A stretch of DNA of 46,210 nucleotides from Bacteroidaceae bacterium (GCA_900770665.1 CAAGKZ010000008.1:1-46210); one strand, 5' to 3'; positions 15,943 through 25,183 are shown, numbered from the stretch's first letter. The notes: generated by a model from the letters alone, not told the origin. Numbers and translations: made by a program.

Positions 15943-17493
15943 TTATTTCCCCTTTTCTTCGGGATTGCCGTCCAGGTCAAATCTCTCAAATCTCAGTCGT
16001 GCATTCTTGCTTTCTCTTGCAATCATTTTCTTCAGTCTTGTCGGGTCCTGGTCAAAGATGTCCATCTTGCAGAACTCATCGGCGAAACCATCTCCTTCTT
16101 TAAGGAAAGAATTCTTTGCCTCTTCCGGTATTATGTGCTCGGGTTCAATATGTTTCTTTATAGTTTCGGCCAAATCCCTGACTATCAGTAGGTGGCTGCT
16201 GTGATAAACAAGAATCTCATATCCCAAACGTAAGGTCACTGCATTGCAGTCTTTTCCACCGCCCATGCGGCACATGATATTTGACGAGAGCACAGACTTC
16301 AGGATGTCGTTGTTGTCCAGGCACACGCTTATAGGTTGCTTTTGTCCCTTTATTACTACGGAACGCGCTTCAAGTGATTTCTTTGAATCATGGAAGATAC
16401 GTCGCAATATCTCTTCGTCTTCACTTAGGACAGTGCTTCCGTATTCGCTCTCCTTTACTGTAATTGCTGGCAATGCGTTGTTTTTGTTTGTGGCAAGTCG
16501 CCAAAAATGTACTTGGCAATCAATGGACTTTGTAGTACCCAGGATGAATATAAACCAGTGCCGTCTGCCATTTTTCTCGCTGTTGAGTTTCAGGGTCTTG
16601 AGGTCATCCATGAAGTGCAGTGCTTGTGACTCGACATCCTCCTTTGTGTTGTCGCCAATGAGTGCAAGGTTCGACTTTTTCATGGAGTAGAAACCGAACG
16701 GGTCATCGGGGTTGGGAGTCAGTTCCTTACTTACGTAGTTGAAACCGCCCATTGCTGCCAGGCTATAGGCAAAGTTTCCTGTTCCCGGTTCAGTGACAGC
16801 TGCCGGTGCGACAATAGTTACATCCGAACCACGGTCTACACAGCAGCCATACTCATTGTTCAACGGGAAGTTTACCAATACAAGCCTGTCTTGTGGGTTC
16901 TCTTCAATGCGTTGGGTCGATGCCAAGTTCATGATTCGCATGTCGGGGCAGTTGTTTGCAGCTGCAATTATTTCGTCGTTGGTCATGTTGGTCTTTGCTT
17001 GGATGTGTGCCAGCGACCTGTAACGGGGGACAAATTTTAAGTTAACCTTCTGTTTATTCTCATTAATGAAATATGATGAAGTCTGTGCAATGCGGCGGAA
17101 ACGTTTGTGAAGAAGTATACAGTTCTTTTCGGTCTTCTTTTCTTCTTTCTCATTTTCCATAGCTTCGAGCAGGCCCGAACCGATAAGTCCGGCAGGCACA
17201 GCAAAGATGGCAATTCCCAATACTCCAACCAAGGTTCCCACAAACTGCCCAAAGTATGTGACTGGGCTTGTCGTGACATCCGCAGGGTCTTCCACATATT
17301 TTACAAAAGTCCATATGAGTGCATCCAGAAAACTGAAGTCGGGGTTCTTTCTTCCTTCAGCAACCCACATGAGGATTGCAAAGAAAATAGTTATTAGCAT
17401 CAAAAGCTTTATTGAGACCCATATTTGGCGATGGGTTGCATCATATGCTCTTTTGAAGAGATTGAATCCGTTGAATAATTTTGAAATTCTCAT
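15943..17493 (-). CDS. Ion-channel-like membrane protein with large cytosolic domain
   Basis: A 516-residue protein. The N-terminal 110 residues look like a two-helix pore module: helix 1 about 25-45 (VSIKLLMLITIFFAILMWV), a pore-helix-like segment 55-66 (LDALIWTFVKYV), a loop, and helix 2 about 84-108 with GVLGIAIFAVPAGLIGSGLL, very like the inner helix of voltage-gated potassium channels. The loop EDPADVTTSPVTYFG lacks the TVGYG potassium filter, so selectivity cannot be assigned. The remaining 400 residues are soluble; I do not recognise them. Start ATG at 17493 is chosen because the upstream open frame crosses the glycosylase gene. A -7 box TATATTTG lies about 40 bases upstream. It heads the group with the unknown protein and the zincin. 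Confidence 0.7.
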   Translation of the reverse strand: MRISKLFNGFNLFKRAYDATHRQIWVSIKLLMLITIFFAILMWVAEGRKNPDFSFLDALIWTFVKYVEDPADVTTSPVTYFGQFVGTLVGVLGIAIFAVPAGLIGSGLLEAMENEKEEKKTEKNCILLHKRFRRIAQTSSYFINENKQKVNLKFVPRYRSLAHIQAKTNMTNDEIIAAANNCPDMRIMNLASTQRIEENPQDRLVLVNFPLNNEYGCCVDRGSDVTIVAPAAVTEPGTGNFAYSLAAMGGFNYVSKELTPNPDDPFGFYSMKKSNLALIGDNTKEDVESQALHFMDDLKTLKLNSEKNGRRHWFIFILGTTKSIDCQVHFWRLATNKNNALPAITVKESEYGSTVLSEDEEILRRIFHDSKKSLEARSVVIKGQKQPISVCLDNNDILKSVLSSNIMCRMGGGKDCNAVTLRLGYEILVYHSSHLLIVRDLAETIKKHIEPEHIIPEEAKNSFLKEGDGFADEFCKMDIFDQDPTRLKKMIARESKNARLRFERFDLDGNPEEKGK

Positions 17494-17527
17494 TGGTTGT
17501 CCGTTTATAATGTGTTTGTTGATTTGA

Positions 17528-17535
17528 CAAATATA
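17528..17535 (-). promoter_or_regulatory. Candidate -7 box for the channel gene group
   Basis: The minus strand reads TATATTTG 34 bases before the ATG at 17493, matching TAnnTTTG. A -33 element is not clear. Confidence 0.45.
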
Positions 17536-17579
17536 ATGTAAAAGTGTGAAATAATAGAACTGCATTAGAAGTGAGGGTG

Positions 17580-18155
17580 TCAAAACCCTTCCTCTCTGAA
17601 CATATTCATGTAGTACCCGGTTTTCTTTTCCAGTGCAAGCGGGTAGGCACGCGATGTCGATGGCATGCGCCAGAAACGGTACTCGCGCCCGGCAATGTGC
17701 AGGGTGCTCTTGCCGCCCATTGGTGGGGTGGTGCAACCGAATGTCTCTACAATGGTGTCGGTAGCTTTCTGCCCGGTGGTGACAATGGCTGTACATTGCG
17801 GCAACTGTTCAAGCAGAGCGGCAATGTCGGTGGAAGTGGTGATTTCCAGGAATTTGTCCGAGGCATTTTCCTTCAGTCTCACAACCTCGCACGCAGTGTC
17901 ATAGAGTGCAATGCCTTTGCCGGTGCAGAACTCCACAACAGCTTCTTTGTCAAAGCGTTTTTCGCCTTTCTGTTCAAAATGATGCCTATCGCCGAAGAAC
18001 AGCAAACCCATCACGCGCCACATGTCGTTAATCCAATTCGGGTAGAAGAAGTGCATCGACCACTTTGCCTGTGGCGGCGGAAAACTGCCGAGCATCAATA
18101 TTCTTGCATTCTGTGGCAGGAAGGGTTGCAATGGGTGCTTTTCGGTAACAGCCAT
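17580..18155 (-). CDS. Uracil-DNA glycosylase superfamily protein
   Basis: A 191-residue protein with the UDG superfamily layout: the first motif ILMLGSFPPP (about 19-28), the middle strand TAIVTTGQKATD, and the C-terminal MPSTSRAYP in place of the classical HPSP-type motif. This variant is seen in Mug/TDG-related and Bacteroidetes-specific branches, which remove uracil or other damaged bases from DNA. The exact base preference cannot be read from sequence. It is divergent from the Sir2 gene and has its own -7 box at 18177-18184. Confidence 0.8.
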   Translation of the reverse strand: MAVTEKHPLQPFLPQNARILMLGSFPPPQAKWSMHFFYPNWINDMWRVMGLLFFGDRHHFEQKGEKRFDKEAVVEFCTGKGIALYDTACEVVRLKENASDKFLEITTSTDIAALLEQLPQCTAIVTTGQKATDTIVETFGCTTPPMGGKSTLHIAGREYRFWRMPSTSRAYPLALEKKTGYYMNMFREEGF

Positions 18156-18176
18156 ATTTTTTTATGATTTCTATGC

Positions 18177-18184
18177 CAAAGGTA
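18177..18184 (-). promoter_or_regulatory. Candidate -7 box for the UDG-like gene
   Basis: The minus strand reads TACCTTTG 21 bases before the ATG, a perfect TAnnTTTG box. The -33 region is weak. Confidence 0.5.
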
Positions 18185-18291
18185 AACTTTTTATGCAATT
18201 TTCACTAAAGAATTTCTGTTTTTGTTATATATGAATGGGGTTGCCTTATGTTGTAAATGTAAAAGAAGTGTTTTGGCGATGTTTCTTTTGT

Positions 18292-18323
18292 GTTGTTCAG
18301 ATGAAAAATGTTTTGTAAGTTTG
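18292..18323 (+). promoter_or_regulatory. Promoter of the Sir2 gene
   Basis: TTG at 18293-18295 and TAAGTTTG at 18316-18323, spaced 20 bases, fit the Bacteroidetes promoter. The leader to the ATG at 18375 is about 45 bases. Confidence 0.6.
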
Positions 18324-18374
18324 CCGTTAAAGATACTTGAACCTTTTTTGTGGAATAAATAATTGATAATAGCT

Positions 18375-19085
18375 ATGGATAAGAAAAAAAGGATAGTGGT
18401 TTTTACAGGTGCCGGAGTGAGTGCCGATAGCGGAATCGCAACTTTTCGTGATGCTGACGGTCTTTGGGCAAACTACCGCATTGAGGAGGTCTGTACTCCC
18501 GAGGCATTGCAAAATAACAGGGCAAAGGTTATTGAGTTCTATAATTTGCGTCGTAAGGAGTCTTTGACAAAGAAACCCAACGAGGGGCACATGGCTATTG
18601 CCGGGATGGAGCAGTGGGCCGATGTGTGTGTGATAACCCAGAATGTGGATAATCTTCACGAGCAGGCCGGCTCCACACGTGTGCTGCATCTTCATGGTGA
18701 ACTGATGAAGCTGCGCTCACAGGAGAACCCAGAGCTTATATATGACATCAATGAGGGATGGGAACAGAGTCTTGACGAGCGTGGCGAGGATGGAGCATTG
18801 CTTCGCCCTCATATTGTGTTTTTTGGCGAGGATGTGCCAATGTTTGAGGCAGCAACCAGGATTGTCGAGCATGCCGACATTCTGATAGTTGTGGGAACAT
18901 CGCTTGCTGTATATCCGGCCGCTTCGTTGGTCTATTTTGTGCGTGATGAAAAGGTACCCATTTATCTGGTTGACCCCGGAACTCCCGACACATCCATGAT
19001 TCACAATCCTTTGACCCACATAAAAGAACGTGGCGCGGTGGGTGTTCCTCTTTTGGTTGAACAGCTGCGTAAAGAGTTGTCATGA
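18375..19085 (+). CDS. Sir2 family NAD-dependent deacylase
   Basis: A 236-residue sirtuin that removes acyl groups from lysine using NAD. The NAD-binding GAGVSADSGIATFRD is at about 12-26, TQNVDNLHEQAG at about 96, and the catalytic His in LHLHGEL near 112. FYNLRRK carries the YxxR pair that class III (SIRT5/CobB-like) enzymes use to bind succinyl- or malonyl-lysine. The usual four zinc-binding cysteines after the catalytic His are absent (the region reads KLRSQENPELIYDINEGW). The ATG at 18375 is preferred to an upstream TTG. The gene stands alone, divergent from the UDG-like gene and convergent with the GH18 gene. Confidence 0.88.
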   Translation: MDKKKRIVVFTGAGVSADSGIATFRDADGLWANYRIEEVCTPEALQNNRAKVIEFYNLRRKESLTKKPNEGHMAIAGMEQWADVCVITQNVDNLHEQAGSTRVLHLHGELMKLRSQENPELIYDINEGWEQSLDERGEDGALLRPHIVFFGEDVPMFEAATRIVEHADILIVVGTSLAVYPAASLVYFVRDEKVPIYLVDPGTPDTSMIHNPLTHIKERGAVGVPLLVEQLRKELS

Positions 19086-19133
19086 CTATACTGCCACGAC
19101 TCTTATTAATCGCCTTTGAATGCACTTCCGGGA

Positions 19134-22100
19134 TTAAAGGTGTATATATTTCTTGCCGTCTATAATATACACTCCCGGATTAGTGATTTCCTGTACCTTG
19201 CGACCCGTGAGGTCGTAAATTGCATTGTGCTGTGCGTCCTCTTTCATGTTTTCAATGCTTGAAACCACCCCGCTTGTAACTGAAATGCTCTTTGTGCTCT
19301 CATCGATGGTAACGGTTATCTCCTCGCCATTGGCCGCGGCTATCTCATCGGCTGCTATCTCTCCTCCTGCTGCAAGGGCAATGAAACCGCCGTCATATAT
19401 TCTGCTGCTGCCGGTGTAACCCGGTTTTGTAAAGGTGACAGCCTCAACGTCGGTGAGTGTGACGGTGTATATGTCATATCCATATACAGGCTCAATAGCC
19501 CAGTGCGATGCGGCTGTCCAGGGACCCCATGTCGAAACGCCCTCGCCCATGCCGTTGCATTTGAGGCAACGCTGAACGTCGGTGAAGTCGGGCTTGCCGG
19601 GGGTGTAGTATGTCTGCTCAAGGCAGTAGTGTCCCTCGGGGTAGCTGTATTCCTCGCTCTTGATGCTGTACGACACGGGTGTTGTGCCAAATCGGTAGAT
19701 GGATTGCTTTGTCTGCAACTTGCTGCGGTCCTGTATGTAGCGGCCGTCGTTGGCTTTCAGATAGAACGCGTTGTTCTCGGTTGCCTCCTCAAAGCAGAAG
19801 ATGCTGCGCACCTCGCCTCCCTTGTCACCTGCAAAGAGTTCGTCGCCGTTTTGGTACAGATAGTGCGTGGTGTGTCCGTCGCCGGCTCCGCGTATGCGGT
19901 AGTATTCCGTAGCGCTCTCCTCGTATTCATACTCCGCTGGCGCTTCGGCTGCCGCGTCTACCTTTTCAACGATCTTCTGCACGTTGCTGTTTATGGCAAA
20001 CGATGCGAATGTGGCAAGTGAGCGCGGGTCGTTGCAGTCGCGTGTGTCGTTGCCCATGTCCCAATAGAATATTCCGGCACAGCCGTTGTTGTTCATGTAT
20101 TCGCTACGCAGCCACACCTGCTCCATGCCTGTGAAGTAGCGTGTGAGTCCTTCGCCAACATCGTAGCTGTTCTGGTTGTATGCAAATGTCTCGTATGGCA
20201 TTGAGCGCCAGCCTGTGGGGTAGAATTCGGCATGTGTGTTTGCCGGGCGGCTGCCGTTGCTGTACATGGCACCACTGGTGGTGGTTGCGTATGATAGCAT
20301 AATCTTCTCAACGGGGTATCCGTGGTTCTTTGCTTTTGTGAAGAAGTTCTTGTAGTTGTCGAAATTGAATATGTTCCTGTTTCCGGGGCCATAGTCCTGG
20401 AAATTGAAGTAATCGACATACTGCATTTTGTCGGTGGGGAAATTGTAGTAGAGCTCGTGTGGCGACACAGCTTGTATCTTGCCCTCCTGCAGCTTGGCGC
20501 GTACCAGCTGGCACAGTGTGCCGATGCCGCTCCAGTTGTTGTTCCACTCGAAATCATAGTCTACGCCATCAAGGAAAGGCTCGTTGCCCATCTGCGAAAT
20601 TGCAACAGCAAGTGCCTCGCGGTACTGTGCATTGTTGTTTATCTTGGTGAAGAACTCGTCACTCCATTTATCAATGCTTATGGTTACGTAAGCACCTTCG
20701 TAGCCTTCAAAGGTTGCCTTAATCATTCTGAACCATTCGGGGGTGGAGTAGCTGTCGCGGCCAAGATCTTCGGCAATGTCATATTTCCACAGGCCGTCCA
20801 CGCTGCGCGAATAGGCTCCTGTGATGGCCTTGCCGATACCCGGCTCAACAGGTGTGTTGCTCTGCGCTGTGATGTCGGCCGCACCAAATTTCTGCGACCA
20901 TGTGATTGTGTTGTCGAGCTTGCCGTCTATGCCCTTGCCAATGAAGCAGTCGGTGGTTCTCAGGTTGCCGAGTGTTGTTGTGGCTGCGGCTGTGTGGCTA
21001 TAGGCGGGTGTGGCAGTAGTGCCGTCAACAACAAATACAAACTCGTTACCAAGAGTGGCCGCATTGGTTGAGAATCCTATGTGGTGCCATTTGTCAAGCA
21101 CTATTGCTGTGTTGTATGTGAACTCCACACCGTTGCAACGCAGAATGAATTGGCCTGTTGTGTCGCCCATGCGCAATGAAATACCGTTGGATGTGCTGCT
21201 CTCCTTTTGGATGAGGTATGCACCCGGTGTCCAGTTATCGAGTGACAGCCATGTCATGAAAGTGTAGGCTGCAGTGCTTGAAAGGTAGTTGCTGTTGTTG
21301 TAGGCAATGAGTGCATCCTTGCCCACATTCATCTGTGCGCCTTCGCCTGCAAGGTCAAGCACGCCGGTGCGTCCTTTGTGCTCAGCAAGATAGCTGCCGC
21401 CGGTGACAACGCCCTTATTGTCGGGTTGCTTGTATTTGAGTGAACCGTCGGCCTGCGCTGTTGCACCAATCATACTGATGACGTTACTCTTCAGGTATTG
21501 TCCATGCTGCACGCCACGGTCGAAGAAACGGCTGCAGTCGGCGTATGCAAGGTTGCGGCGGTATGTGAATTTGGGGTTGTCGTTGACGGGAGCGCGCTTT
21601 ACGCCGTTTGCACTGAATGTACCGTTGTGTCCCTTGCCGCTGTAGTCATAGACGTTGGTGGCAAGGCGTGTCTGGTCGAACTTCCAATAGCCGGCAAGGT
21701 GTTGCCACTGTGGGTTGAAGCTGTCTATGGTGTTGTTCCAGTAGCGGTTGTAGTCGGCGGGCAGGATGGTGTCCCACACGCGAACCTCGTCGATGCGTCC
21801 CAAGAAACCGCCACCAAGCAACAGTGGCTCCGTTGCAGGTGTTGTGAACGGTTGGGATAGCGTGCCGCTCTGCTGGTTTGTGTTGTTTACAAGCAGGCTG
21901 ATGCTGTTTCCTTCCAGCAGCAGTGTCAAGTGTGACCAATTGCCGGTTGCAAGGTTGGCATCGCTGAATGTAAGGGTGTCGTCATTGCTTTTTATCACAA
22001 GCTCGCCGGGTGCTCCCAACTGCATGTTGAGGCTGTTGCCCCAAGCGATGATGTTTGCTCCGGGAATCCAATGCTGCGGGTTCATCCATAGCTGCAAGGT

Positions 22101-22241
22101 CGCGACGCTTGCTCCGCTGTTGTGTGGCGTGCCCAATGACACACGTCCGTTTCTCTCAAGAGTGATGGCGTTGTTGGTTACTTGTGCTGTGGTGCCTATC
22201 GATGCAAGAAGCATCAGCAGTGCAATGGCATATCTTTTCAT
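19134..22241 (-). CDS. Secreted GH18 family protein with LamG-like domains
   Basis: A 1035-residue exported protein with signal peptide (1-19). Two concanavalin A/LamG-like domains are seen at roughly 25-200 (ending LAGYWKFDQTRLATNVYDYS) and 270-455 (AYTFMTWLSLDNWTPGAYLI). A GH18 barrel follows at about 470-760, with DGVDYDFEW at 558-566, matching DxxDxDxE with Glu565 as acid/base; members hydrolyse chitin or the N-glycan chitobiose core. The DYGPG and YATTTSGAMY parts are typical of endo-beta-N-acetylglucosaminidase-like branches, though the specificity is inferred. The C-terminus IYDLTGRKV...GVYIIDGKKYI resembles the tails of the other secreted proteins here. The gene stands alone with a -7 box at 22267-22274. 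Confidence 0.85.
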   Translation of the reverse strand: MKRYAIALLMLLASIGTTAQVTNNAITLERNGRVSLGTPHNSGASVATLQLWMNPQHWIPGANIIAWGNSLNMQLGAPGELVIKSNDDTLTFSDANLATGNWSHLTLLLEGNSISLLVNNTNQQSGTLSQPFTTPATEPLLLGGGFLGRIDEVRVWDTILPADYNRYWNNTIDSFNPQWQHLAGYWKFDQTRLATNVYDYSGKGHNGTFSANGVKRAPVNDNPKFTYRRNLAYADCSRFFDRGVQHGQYLKSNVISMIGATAQADGSLKYKQPDNKGVVTGGSYLAEHKGRTGVLDLAGEGAQMNVGKDALIAYNNSNYLSSTAAYTFMTWLSLDNWTPGAYLIQKESSTSNGISLRMGDTTGQFILRCNGVEFTYNTAIVLDKWHHIGFSTNAATLGNEFVFVVDGTTATPAYSHTAAATTTLGNLRTTDCFIGKGIDGKLDNTITWSQKFGAADITAQSNTPVEPGIGKAITGAYSRSVDGLWKYDIAEDLGRDSYSTPEWFRMIKATFEGYEGAYVTISIDKWSDEFFTKINNNAQYREALAVAISQMGNEPFLDGVDYDFEWNNNWSGIGTLCQLVRAKLQEGKIQAVSPHELYYNFPTDKMQYVDYFNFQDYGPGNRNIFNFDNYKNFFTKAKNHGYPVEKIMLSYATTTSGAMYSNGSRPANTHAEFYPTGWRSMPYETFAYNQNSYDVGEGLTRYFTGMEQVWLRSEYMNNNGCAGIFYWDMGNDTRDCNDPRSLATFASFAINSNVQKIVEKVDAAAEAPAEYEYEESATEYYRIRGAGDGHTTHYLYQNGDELFAGDKGGEVRSIFCFEEATENNAFYLKANDGRYIQDRSKLQTKQSIYRFGTTPVSYSIKSEEYSYPEGHYCLEQTYYTPGKPDFTDVQRCLKCNGMGEGVSTWGPWTAASHWAIEPVYGYDIYTVTLTDVEAVTFTKPGYTGSSRIYDGGFIALAAGGEIAADEIAAANGEEITVTIDESTKSISVTSGVVSSIENMKEDAQHNAIYDLTGRKVQEITNPGVYIIDGKKYIHL

Positions 22242-22266
22242 AGATGCAATATTTACTTGATTATTG

Positions 22267-22274
22267 CAAATGTA
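22267..22274 (-). promoter_or_regulatory. Candidate -7 box for the GH18 gene
   Basis: The minus strand reads TACATTTG 25 bases before the ATG (TAnnTTTG). Just upstream lies a small inverted repeat CAGTTG/CAACTG (22282-22296) that could be an operator. Confidence 0.55.
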
Positions 22275-22343
22275 TGAAAAACAGTTGAAACAACTGCCGT
22301 TCTGCCAAGAAAAATAACTTGAAGGGGAGTCCTGCTAAAAGAA

Positions 22344-22380
22344 GAAGAGGAACAACGAAAATTTCGTTGTTCCTCTTCTC
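22344..22380 (-). terminator. Terminator after the yidC group
   Basis: A perfect 17-bp inverted repeat (GAAGAGGAACAACGAAA with its complement) lies 15 bases past the stop of the hypothetical gene at 22395. A short loop and no long T-run are seen; it may act as a terminator on the minus strand. Confidence 0.65.
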
Positions 22381-22394
22381 AAGCATTTAAAGTT

Positions 22395-23030
22395 TTATTT
22401 CTTTTCTGCATCCTCCATGTTGCTGCGAGGCTCTTTCTTTGCAAGCGAGATTACCTTGTAGACATACTCGGTAATCCAAGCCTGTGAGTATCCGAGCTTC
22501 TCGTTGTAGTTGCGTACCGAATATACGGTGCGGAATGTAGCCTCGTCCTTCCAGTTGTTCTTGGTGAAGATGTCGTTGACAATCTTCTCAGTCATGCCGT
22601 GCAGCAGCTTGTGCATGAAACCGGGCACGCGGAACTTCCACTTCATCAGGTTGCCAACAAGCATCATGAGGTCGTTGTTGAAGCCCTGGAATGCAAAAAG
22701 GAATGGCTGTGCATCCTGTATCTTCTTGCAGTTCTTCTTTATTGAGTTGTCAATCTCCTTGAAGAAGCTCTCATCGAGCTGGTATAGTTGCTCAAGCATC
22801 TTCTTGCACTTGCTGCGTTCACCAATACCCAGTTTGTTGTTCTGTGTAGGCACTTTAAGAGTGCGCTTGAATGTCGCAAGGTCGGGCAACATGTTGATGT
22901 TGGTTATTCCAATGTTTGCTGCCATTGATGCCTGGTAGTATACGCGTATGAGGGTCATGAAGTCCTCCATGCCACCAATGCGATGCTCGGCGTTTTTATC
23001 TTTCTTCTTGAAAAAATTAAATAATCCCAT
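22395..23030 (-). CDS. Hypothetical protein downstream of yidC
   Basis: A 211-residue basic cytosolic protein starting MGLFNFFKKKDKN, with mostly helical character and no signal peptide, membrane segment or catalytic motif that I can see. Landmarks are DFMTLIRVYYQASMAANIGI and KCKKMLEQLYQLDESFFKEI. I do not recognise a named family. It lies 48 bases after yidC on the same strand and is likely in the same transcript, ended by the hairpin at 22344-22380. The position suggests an envelope-related role, but this is only context. Confidence 0.75.
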   Translation of the reverse strand: MGLFNFFKKKDKNAEHRIGGMEDFMTLIRVYYQASMAANIGITNINMLPDLATFKRTLKVPTQNNKLGIGERSKCKKMLEQLYQLDESFFKEIDNSIKKNCKKIQDAQPFLFAFQGFNNDLMMLVGNLMKWKFRVPGFMHKLLHGMTEKIVNDIFTKNNWKDEATFRTVYSVRNYNEKLGYSQAWITEYVYKVISLAKKEPRSNMEDAEKK

Positions 23031-23078
23031 TATTGAACTTCTTTATCTGTTATTATTCCTTTTTATAAAACCGGGGTG

Positions 23079-25010
23079 TTATTTCTTGCGGTTGTTTCTC
23101 ATTCTCTCACGCTCCTCCATCATTTTCTTCTGCTGCTCCTGCAGTGCCTCAAGGCGTGCCATCATGTTCGCCTGCTTCACAGTGGTGCCCTTGTTCTTTT
23201 CGGCATAAGCCTCCATCTTCTTCAGCAAATCGCTGTCCTTGATGCTCTTTCTCAAGTAAATTGAGATGATGATGCTGAACAGGGTTGAGAGGAAGTAGTA
23301 GTAGTTAAGACCTGCCGAGTAGTCATTGAACACAAAGAAGAACATCACCGGCATGAGGTACATCATCCAGCGCATAACCTTCTGCTGCTGTTCCATTTCG
23401 GGTGATGTGGCCATTGGAGCCTGGAGTTTGCTTGTGTAGTATGTGTTGATAATCTGTGTCACCGAGAACAGCAAGCAGAACAAGCTGATGTGGTCGCCAA
23501 TAATCCAAAGGTCCTTGTTCCAGCTTATGAGTGAGTCGAAAGCCGAGAGGTCATGTACCCAAAGGAAGCTCTCCTGGCGCAGCTCAATGGCATTCGGTAC
23601 AAAGTTGAACAGTGCAATGAAGATAGGCATCTGTATGAGCATTGGCAAGCAACCGCCCATTGGGCTTGCGCCGTACTTCTGGTATATTGCCATCATCTCC
23701 TGCTGCTTCTTCAGTGCATCCTCCTGCTTCGGATACTTGGCATTGAGCTCATCGATATACGGTTTCAGCGCGCGCATCTTTGCCGATGAAACGTATGATT
23801 TCTTTGTGAAAGGATATACACACATCTTTACAATGAGTGTGAGCAACAGCAACACTATACCCATGTTCAGTCCTGTGCTTGACAGGATGTCGAACAGGTA
23901 CATTATGAAGTAGCGGTTAATCCAGCGTACGATAGGCCAACCGAAGTAGATAATCTCCTCCAGTTCAAGGTCATTCTCGGGGTTGATGGCCAGGCTGCTT
24001 GCATCCTTCAGGTCGCTGTACTTGTTGGGACCGAAGTAGAACTGCATGCCTGTCTCGTCAATGCCGTTGGGGTCGAACTCAACAGATGTGAGTGCTCCGC
24101 ACTCCTTCAGGTAGCCCTGACCTTCGGGGATGTGTGTCGAGTAAACATTTGTGTCGTCGAAGCTGTCGCCGGCAATCATTATTGACGAGAAGAACTGGTT
24201 CTTGTATGCAATCCAGCTTACACCTTCGTTGAGCACGGCATAGTCGTTCTTTGCCTCTTTCAGGTGCTCGGTATCGTCATCGCACAACTTGTATGTGAGG
24301 TTGGTGTAGCGCTGCTCGAAATCGTATCCCGGCTCCTGCTGGCGCAGAACCTGTCTCCATGCAATGTCAATAGCCTCGCTCTGGCTCAACAGCTCGCCCA
24401 TGTTGTGAGCCTTGATGTAGAGGTCGGTGACATAACTGTCGGGGCGCAGACTGTATGTGAAGTCTATGTAACGGCCGTTCATGAAGTCAAGACGCAGCAC
24501 CGCCTCATCATCCGATACGCTCTGTACGGCAAAGTGGCAATCCTCGGTGTTGAGGGTGCTGACACCGTACTGTGGGTTGAAACGGAACTTGAAGGCCATG
24601 CGGTTGTTGACACCGTTGTTCAGTCTGTCATTGCTGTCGAACAATACGATGTCATTGCCCTCCTGGTCCTTGTAATCCTTTAGCGTGGCGCTTGTTATGC
24701 GTCCGCCGGTAGTGCTTATGTTGATGCTCGCCTTTCCGTTTGACAGTGTGATTGTAGTATCCTTGTTCACCTTGTCATTGTAGACGTTGTAGAAAACGCT
24801 TGCGGAGTCGTTCTTTATGCTCTCGAACTGCTGCTGCATGAGCCTTGCCTGCTCCTGCTCAACAATCTGGTCCTGCAACTTCTTCTTCTCAATGCGTTCC
24901 TGTCTCTCTTTCTCTCTTTGAATATCCTCGGGACTCTTCTGGTTAAACTTGAAAAAAGCAATGATGACAAGTCCTATAAGAACGTATGCGAGAATGGTTT
25001 TTTTGTTCAT
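23079..25010 (-). CDS. yidC: Membrane protein insertase YidC
   Basis: A 643-residue inner membrane insertase that folds and inserts membrane proteins with or without SecYEG. It has an N-terminal helix (6-22), a coiled Lys/Glu/Gln segment, a large periplasmic beta domain (about 60-350, typical of Gram-negative YidC), and five C-terminal helices: YLFDILSSTGLNMGIVLLLLT, then KKSYVSSAKMRALKPYIDEL (cytoplasmic helical hairpin), GGCLPMLIQMPIFIALF, and further helices. The conserved start of the insertase domain and the basic C-terminus (MMEERERMRNNRKK) are present. A promoter box TACCTTTG lies about 60 bases upstream. Confidence 0.95.
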   Translation of the reverse strand: MNKKTILAYVLIGLVIIAFFKFNQKSPEDIQREKERQERIEKKKLQDQIVEQEQARLMQQQFESIKNDSASVFYNVYNDKVNKDTTITLSNGKASINISTTGGRITSATLKDYKDQEGNDIVLFDSNDRLNNGVNNRMAFKFRFNPQYGVSTLNTEDCHFAVQSVSDDEAVLRLDFMNGRYIDFTYSLRPDSYVTDLYIKAHNMGELLSQSEAIDIAWRQVLRQQEPGYDFEQRYTNLTYKLCDDDTEHLKEAKNDYAVLNEGVSWIAYKNQFFSSIMIAGDSFDDTNVYSTHIPEGQGYLKECGALTSVEFDPNGIDETGMQFYFGPNKYSDLKDASSLAINPENDLELEEIIYFGWPIVRWINRYFIMYLFDILSSTGLNMGIVLLLLTLIVKMCVYPFTKKSYVSSAKMRALKPYIDELNAKYPKQEDALKKQQEMMAIYQKYGASPMGGCLPMLIQMPIFIALFNFVPNAIELRQESFLWVHDLSAFDSLISWNKDLWIIGDHISLFCLLFSVTQIINTYYTSKLQAPMATSPEMEQQQKVMRWMMYLMPVMFFFVFNDYSAGLNYYYFLSTLFSIIISIYLRKSIKDSDLLKKMEAYAEKNKGTTVKQANMMARLEALQEQQKKMMEERERMRNNRKK

Positions 25011-25071
25011 TTTTTATTTTGTATATAGTTTATAATCCTGTAGTTCTGTGCAAAATATCTGCAACAACTTG

Positions 25072-25079
25072 CAAAGGTA
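25072..25079 (-). promoter_or_regulatory. yidC: Candidate -7 box for yidC
   Basis: The minus strand reads TACCTTTG, a perfect -7 box, 61 bases before the yidC ATG. The -33 TTTG is missing or degenerate. Confidence 0.55.
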
Positions 25080-25183
25080 GTAAAAAAATAATAAAATATA
25101 CTATTTGTCGGGGTGTTAAAATGATAACTTTATATTTTGTTGGTTGTTGCGCGCATTTGTTTCATATAATCGTTAAAAAGTAT

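Noticed and set aside
15802..15943. Frameshift joining the channel gene and the following gene into one protein
   Set aside because: The downstream frame contains a TAG at 15935-15937 after the channel stop codon, so one shift could not read through into it.
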